From contig CANMLW010000002.1 of assembly GCA_947498705.1 (NCBI GenBank), positions 124,001 through 188,000 on the forward strand: 64,000 bases of DNA. The letters run 5' to 3'. Positions 59,469 through 64,000 of the stretch are shown here, one piece after another. Position 1 is the first letter of the stretch; each line of letters starts with the position of its first letter. Both the position numbers and the translations under genes were made by a program. The notes beneath the pieces are model-generated. The model worked only from the letters and a program-made list of their open reading frames with translations. It was not told the DNA's origin and made no database searches. The DNA comes from an uncultured Aquimarina sp. (GTDB taxonomy: Bacteria > Bacteroidota > Bacteroidia > Flavobacteriales > Flavobacteriaceae).

Positions 59469-60562
59469 AGCGAATACGTTATATAGTGACCATTATTGTT
59501 TATCAAATACAGATCAAGCTGTACCTTGGGTGCAATTCTCTTACAGTGATAATGGCATTTTTCTAATAGTTTTTGATAAAATTTTTCCTGATCGGTAAAA
59601 GTAAAAATTTCCCGAAGACGCCCGGCCATGTTTAGTGCTAAAACTTTGTTAGCAGTTTCTTTGGGGTATCCGGCCTCTATGGCCAATTGATAGATAAACT
59701 CTTTATCCCATGTCGTTTTTCCGCTATGGGTATTGGTATTGCCTTGTGCGAGTTTGGCTGCTTTGCCCAGCATAATCCCCATGGTTACTTTTTTGATCTG
59801 CGGGGATTCGTTTATTTTCTCAAAAGTTTCTTGTATCCAGTTTCCGTAGTGTACACAGGCAATAGGATCGATATCTGTAAATAGCGCTTTTAACATTTTC
59901 TCGCTTCGCGCTCCCGAGTTAATGAGTAATTCGGTTTTGCCATTAGCGATTGCCACATCGACCCCTTGCTGGATACTTGCAATATAAGAAGCAGCAGAAA
60001 AAGGGGTGACAATACCCGAGGTTCCCAGGATGGATATCCCATGTAAAATACCTAAACGACTATTCAATGTTTTTTTGGCGATTTGCTCTCCATTTTTTAC
60101 GGCAATGGCAATAGTAACTCCGTTTTTTTCTAATCGATGATCGGCCAGTATTTTTTTACAAACGGTGGTCATCATTTTTCTGGGAACCGGATTAATAGCC
60201 GGTTCTCCTACCGGGATTTCTAATCCTGGTAATGTTACTAGTCCAACACCTTCTCCTCTTTCAAAAATAATAGCACCTTTGGTATTAAAAGAAATGGTTG
60301 CTTTAATTTCTGCGCCATGGGTTACATCGGGGTCATCTCCTGCATCTTTTATGGTAGTGTAAATAGCTTTATTTTCAGAAAGCATTACCAATTCGACCTT
60401 GAACAATACGGTCTCTCCAATAGGTAATTCAATTTGAATTTTATCGATTTGTTGTTGGGTAACCAAACTATACAATGCAGCTTTGGTGCAAGCAGTAGCA
60501 CAGGCTCCTGTAGTATACCCTCTGCGCAGGGGTTTGTTGGGTATGTCTTGTAGTTCTGCCAA
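59465..60562 (-). CDS. cbiD: Cobalt-precorrin-5B C1-methyltransferase
   Basis: 365 residues with a TTG start (no ATG in frame nearby; an upstream ATG at 60572 is in another frame). It methylates C1 of cobalt-precorrin-5B in the early-cobalt route. Diagnostic segments: RRGYTTGACATACTKAAL at the N-terminus, DAGDDPDVTHGAEI, GEGVGLVTLPGLEIPVGEPAINPVP cut into shorter blocks (GLVTLPGLEIPVG, EPAINPVPRKM), LGILHGISILGTSGIVTPFS and the C-terminal AGRLREI. It is the first gene of the cbiD-permease pair. Confidence 0.95.
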   Translation of the reverse strand: MAELQDIPNKPLRRGYTTGACATACTKAALYSLVTQQQIDKIQIELPIGETVLFKVELVMLSENKAIYTTIKDAGDDPDVTHGAEIKATISFNTKGAIIFERGEGVGLVTLPGLEIPVGEPAINPVPRKMMTTVCKKILADHRLEKNGVTIAIAVKNGEQIAKKTLNSRLGILHGISILGTSGIVTPFSAASYIASIQQGVDVAIANGKTELLINSGARSEKMLKALFTDIDPIACVHYGNWIQETFEKINESPQIKKVTMGIMLGKAAKLAQGNTNTHSGKTTWDKEFIYQLAIEAGYPKETANKVLALNMAGRLREIFTFTDQEKFYQKLLEKCHYHCKRIAPKVQLDLYLINNNGHYITYSL

Positions 60563-60930
60563 AGGTTACACATCCTAATTCGTTGTGCCAAAAGTACTGT
60601 TTTTTGTTTTTAGAAGAGAGATTAGGGTTGTTTTAAAGGTTACAATACTACTTATAGCTGATAAAAGTATACATCACAGCATTGTTTTAATGGGGTAACC
60701 CCTTATCTAACTACTTCGAAGCGTTACCAAAGTATTTCGATGGATTAAAATAGTAGTCCCAACCCTTTGGATTAAGCCTTCGACCCTTTAATAGAAGCCT
60801 AAGAAGCCATAAAGTAACCCAAATAAGCATTAAATCGACCCATCGAAGTACTTGCTCGAGGGCTGATACCCCATAAAGAACTACTTCGAAGTATTAATTT
60901 AATCCTTCGAAGTAGTTCTTTAAGGGGGAC
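60563..60930. repeat. Non-coding region rich in TTCGAAG palindromes
   Basis: No gene seen. AAAGAACTACTTCGAAG (60875-60891) pairs with CTTCGAAGTAGTTCTTT (60905-60921), a perfect 17-bp stem with a 13-nt loop. Other TTCGAAG- or TTCGA-type units occur at about 60714, 60740, 60778 and 60843, several beside AAGTA/TACTT. The promoter of cbiD should lie within the first ~80 bp, but no clear -7 box was found. Confidence 0.6.
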
Positions 60931-61159
60931 CCCCCTTGGTGGTAGGGGATGGGGGTAAATATTGCCCGTGATTATTTAGAACTCGCACCGCGGACTGAGG
61001 CTCTCGAAGTCCTCACCCTTCGAGAACCTCAGGATTCGAAAAATCATTTAACAACTTCGGACTTCGGACACCCGATTTCCAACTTCATAATTTCCTTCTT
61101 CTATTCCAAACACCTGATACCCGACACCAGATACCAGATACCCAAAACCCAACCATCAA
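60931..61159. repeat. Dispersed repeats and inverted minisatellite
   Basis: CTTCGAGAACCTCAGGAT (around 61019) is a variant of the CTTCGACA family. At 61110-61150 lies ACCTGATACCCGACACCAG and following units, the reverse complement of the minisatellite at 18815 and 23600. No coding sequence supported. Confidence 0.6.
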
Positions 61160-64000
61160 CTACACAATTTTCTTCTTATACCACCACCCAATCAAAAGCA
61201 ACACCAACATACCACCTATACCTAATACCCAATACAACAACGTGTTATCTTCAAAATGTATAGGAGTAGGGTCGCCTACCAGATAAAAACCAGCCCAATA
61301 TACCGGTTGGGTACGATGTATATCGGCATTGGCGAGGTATTGTAATTTTGCTTGTTGCAAGGCTTTGGCTTTGTTCATTCCTGTTTTAAGGTGGGTATAA
61401 AAATATTTCATCAATTCTGGGGTCGTATTGTCTGATACCTCCCAACGGCTTAATAGCAAACTCTTGGTACCTGCGTACTGAAATGCATTACCCAAACTCA
61501 TAATCCCCTCGCCTTTGGCAATTGTACCACTACCGGTATTACAAGCACTCAGTACGGTAAGCTCTGCAGGAATATCCATAGCAAATAACTCGTGACTGTA
61601 TAAGAGATTATCTTCTAGAGTATCTTTGGTTTTGGTAAAGTAAAGTTTTGAATTTTCTGGGCGTTCGTGGTCTACATCACCGTGTAAGGCCAGGTGTAAT
61701 ATGTTGTATTGCCCTGCATTTTTCTTAAAATTTGCTTCTATGGCTTGCGACCCATAATAGTATTGCCCATCGATAATATTAGAAATGGCTTTGATCTCTT
61801 TACGAGTACCAGGTAAATCCTCTCCCAGATCTCTTAGTGTGGCCAGGCTCATTTGATGGGTTTGATCCTTGTTTTTTGCCAGTTGAGTACTGTCTGAAAA
61901 TGAAAATGCCAGACACTCTTGTTTTTTTAGAGGATCATTATGGTTATCTGTATTTTTAGTAAAGATCAAGTTAGCTGCATTGGCATAAGAGATAGCATAG
62001 CCTCTTAGCAGATAAGGTAATTTAACAGGATTATTGGTGGTTGTAGGTGTGGTAAGTAACAATTCAAAGTTAAGATGCCATAAGGGACCATCTGGGATGA
62101 TGATCAATTGATCACCTACCAGTTGATTGCGTACAGGCTCCACCAGTTGTTGATACAATCGATGTGCTGTTTTTTTATAAGCCGCTAGGTCTTTATCTGT
62201 AATATAATCGCGAAACTTTGCTACTTGTTCTGCAAGATTAGGAGTTGCTAATGCTTGTACACTGACCTTTTCTTTAGAAATAGTAAACACATAAGTAAGT
62301 GTATCTGCAGTAAAAAATTCTAGTAGGGTAGTATGACCATCTAATTGTTGTTGGATATCCTTTAGCGAGGACATCTTTTTTTGATGTGCCAATTGGTAAT
62401 AGGTAGGATAATTTTTTTCTAAGAGTTGGGTTAATGAATCTTGTCGTTGGGTGATCTCAAACAATTGATTTTCGAATCGTGTGATTTTTGCCGAATCTAT
62501 TTTTTGTTGGGTATGTGCTTTGGTGATTTGGGATTGGTAAAACGCTCTATCGGTACGTAATTCTTTTTCCAGGGTGAGCAGCGTATCAGGCAATCCAGTA
62601 TATTTTTTGGCATTAGCATTGTTTAAGAGCTCTTTTAGGGTATTGGCCTTACTTTTCTCGGTATAATAAAAGGCTTGTGCCAATGCATTTGGGTCTTTTT
62701 GCAATTCATATATCTTAAGTTGTGTAGCCATAGCCTTATGATAAATGGTTTTGGCTTTTTGGGCAAAAGCTACTTTGTCTTGATAGGCCGTATAGGTACC
62801 TCGAATTTGGTCGATCAATAGATCGGCTTGTTGATAGGTATTGATCGCATGGGTTACGTATTCTTGTTTTTGACTTTGTTTATAAAGTTGACTATATACC
62901 TGGGCTTTGCCCTGTAATGAATTTAATAAGATGTTAAGATCATAATAATGATTTGTACAATTTTGTTTTTGTAAGTTTTTATTGGCTTGGATGGCTTTGT
63001 TGTAGAACGATAAACTTTTAGTGTAGTCGTTTTGTGCCCAATATACTTTTGCTATGGTATTATAGGACTGGGCTACTTTGGGATGGTTGGTATTAAATAT
63101 AGCTGATCGTATAGTTAATGATTTTTGGTAGTAGTTTAAGGTATTGGTAAAGTCTTTTTTATCGAAATATAAGTCTCCTATGTTATCATAAGAGTCAGCT
63201 ATATCAGGGTGATTTTTACCAAAAATGACCATTCTAATATCTAGTCCTTTTTGAAAATATTCTAATGCTTTAGAGAAGCTTCTTTGTGCAGCATATGCTT
63301 CTCCTAAATCGTTATAAGAATATGAAATATCTATATGATATTGATTTAGAATTTGTAAACGTATATTTAATGCTTTATTAAGATAAAATATAGCATGCTC
63401 ATAATCTTCTTTTAATTTATAAATCACTCCCATATTATTGTAATTACGAGCGGAAGTGTATCTTTTCGTTGTTTCTCCAATAATTGTGTTATTAAAATAA
63501 AGCGCTTTTTTAAAATATTGTAAAGATTTATTGTAAGCCCCTTTGTATTTATATACAACACCTATATTATTATAAATATCTGATTTGTGTGTAGAAGTAC
63601 TATGATTTTGATCTATAGTTATTAAAGCTTTTGTATAATACTGTAAAGCTTCATCATAATTTCCTTTATTTTTGAAGCTAATTCCTGTTGAATTAAGCAA
63701 AGTAACTATATATGAGTATTCATTCCAATTGGTTGTTATCATTTTGGAAGCACACTTTTTATAGTAAAAAATAGCCTTATCGTAATCACCAATTTTATTG
63801 TAAAAATAACCAAGGTTTCTATAGATTCTCACAAGTTTTGCGTAATTTACAGAAGTTTGTTTTGAATAAATAGACAAAGCCATTTGTAAATATATTATCG
63901 CAGTTTCATATTCTTGTTTTCTAAGATAAACAATAGAGAAAGCAATATAAATATCGACTATTTCGGGATTATTATACCCAAGTCTTTGCACTTTGATACG
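61160..64000 (-). CDS. TPR-CHAT (caspase-like) protein with C-terminal membrane anchor, 5' end cut
   Basis: At least 946 residues; the frame stays open to the window edge, so the start lies outside. About ten TPR units of the Kinesin-light-chain type (NNIGVVYKYKGAYNKSLQYF-like) precede a coiled-coil stretch and a CHAT domain. The putative catalytic dyad is His770 (NILHLALHGD) and Cys817 (TVLSACNTGSG), numbered from the GTG at 63991. VGDPTPIHF ends the domain, followed by a TM helix (LYWVLGIGGMLVLLLIGWWY) and Lys-rich tail. CHAT proteases act in signalling and defence as caspase-like enzymes; the membrane anchor places it at the envelope. Partner and target unknown. Confidence 0.88.
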   Translation of the reverse strand, partial: RIKVQRLGYNNPEIVDIYIAFSIVYLRKQEYETAIIYLQMALSIYSKQTSVNYAKLVRIYRNLGYFYNKIGDYDKAIFYYKKCASKMITTNWNEYSYIVTLLNSTGISFKNKGNYDEALQYYTKALITIDQNHSTSTHKSDIYNNIGVVYKYKGAYNKSLQYFKKALYFNNTIIGETTKRYTSARNYNNMGVIYKLKEDYEHAIFYLNKALNIRLQILNQYHIDISYSYNDLGEAYAAQRSFSKALEYFQKGLDIRMVIFGKNHPDIADSYDNIGDLYFDKKDFTNTLNYYQKSLTIRSAIFNTNHPKVAQSYNTIAKVYWAQNDYTKSLSFYNKAIQANKNLQKQNCTNHYYDLNILLNSLQGKAQVYSQLYKQSQKQEYVTHAINTYQQADLLIDQIRGTYTAYQDKVAFAQKAKTIYHKAMATQLKIYELQKDPNALAQAFYYTEKSKANTLKELLNNANAKKYTGLPDTLLTLEKELRTDRAFYQSQITKAHTQQKIDSAKITRFENQLFEITQRQDSLTQLLEKNYPTYYQLAHQKKMSSLKDIQQQLDGHTTLLEFFTADTLTYVFTISKEKVSVQALATPNLAEQVAKFRDYITDKDLAAYKKTAHRLYQQLVEPVRNQLVGDQLIIIPDGPLWHLNFELLLTTPTTTNNPVKLPYLLRGYAISYANAANLIFTKNTDNHNDPLKKQECLAFSFSDSTQLAKNKDQTHQMSLATLRDLGEDLPGTRKEIKAISNIIDGQYYYGSQAIEANFKKNAGQYNILHLALHGDVDHERPENSKLYFTKTKDTLEDNLLYSHELFAMDIPAELTVLSACNTGSGTIAKGEGIMSLGNAFQYAGTKSLLLSRWEVSDNTTPELMKYFYTHLKTGMNKAKALQQAKLQYLANADIHRTQPVYWAGFYLVGDPTPIHFEDNTLLYWVLGIGGMLVLLLIGWWYKKKIV

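Noticed and set aside
1-64000. CRISPR arrays, tRNA or rRNA genes, prophage or IS transposases
   Set aside because: Repeats seen are short dispersed or tandem units without regular spacers; no tRNA-like cloverleaf, transposase, integrase or phage protein was recognised.

Overview
The window is AT-rich DNA from a member of the Bacteroidota, most likely a marine Flavobacteriaceae (Aquimarina-like; genus is a guess). The evidence is: TAnnTTTG-type -7 promoter elements, SusC/TonB-dependent outer-membrane proteins with CarboxypepD_reg domains, NHLM-type peptide exporters, TPR/AraC hybrid regulators, and the short dispersed repeats typical of the phylum (CTTCGACAAGCTCAGGGTGACA and relatives). No rRNA, tRNA, CRISPR array, transposase or phage gene was seen.

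Region 1 (1-13.6 kb, all minus strand) is an NHLM/NHLP peptide-export locus. Two precursors with nitrile-hydratase-like leaders (10274-10618 and 10851-11183) end in short Cys-free, acidic, amphipathic core peptides. The export operon reads cyclic-nucleotide-binding-fold protein, TolC, HlyD-like adaptor, C39-peptidase ABC transporter, second ABC transporter, HExxH zincin-like protein, GAF-domain protein (cut by the left edge). No classical RiPP-modifying enzyme is present. The export operon and both precursors have the same promoter design: two 16-bp direct repeats 21 bp apart, then exactly 13 bp to a TAnATTrG element. An AraC-type regulator with a degenerate histidine-kinase dimerisation domain (11634-12296) lies just upstream and is the natural candidate to bind it. 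A JmjC oxygenase (12352-13560) follows.

Region 2 (13.6-24.4 kb) holds three paralogous membrane regulators (secretion signal, TPRs, one TM helix, AraC-type DNA-binding domain), a secreted prolyl oligopeptidase, a small HTH protein and an easily missed 53-residue double-glycine-leader peptide (16367-16528). The gaps are full of dispersed repeats, and the same repeat family lies in frame inside all three regulators.

Region 3 (24.4-34.4 kb, plus) and region 5 (40.7-45.8 and 55.3-60.6 kb, minus) carry a broken-up cobalamin set: cbiP, cobD, cbiB, a P-loop ATPase, a B12 riboswitch, a TonB receptor, a 2Fe-2S protein, a Rossmann protein, cobA, cbiX; then cobN with cbiA; then a ChlI/ChlD-like ATPase, a Ni/Co permease and cbiD. 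The set mixes 'anaerobic' (CbiD, CbiX) and 'aerobic' (CobN) steps and lacks several ring methyltransferases, which must lie elsewhere. Region 4 (34.4-40.7 kb) is ordinary: HIT protein, spondin-type lipoprotein, conserved hypothetical, split Ada system, sulfatase, PhyH oxygenase.

The most unusual locus is 46.0-53.4 kb. A SusC-type beta-barrel that lacks its plug domain is followed, 2 bp later, by a 1522-residue alpha-2-macroglobulin-like protein with an intact thioester motif and a complete SusC-type plug in its middle. A methyltransferase/unknown-protein pair follows. The right edge is a membrane-anchored TPR-CHAT (caspase-like) protein, cut by the window end.
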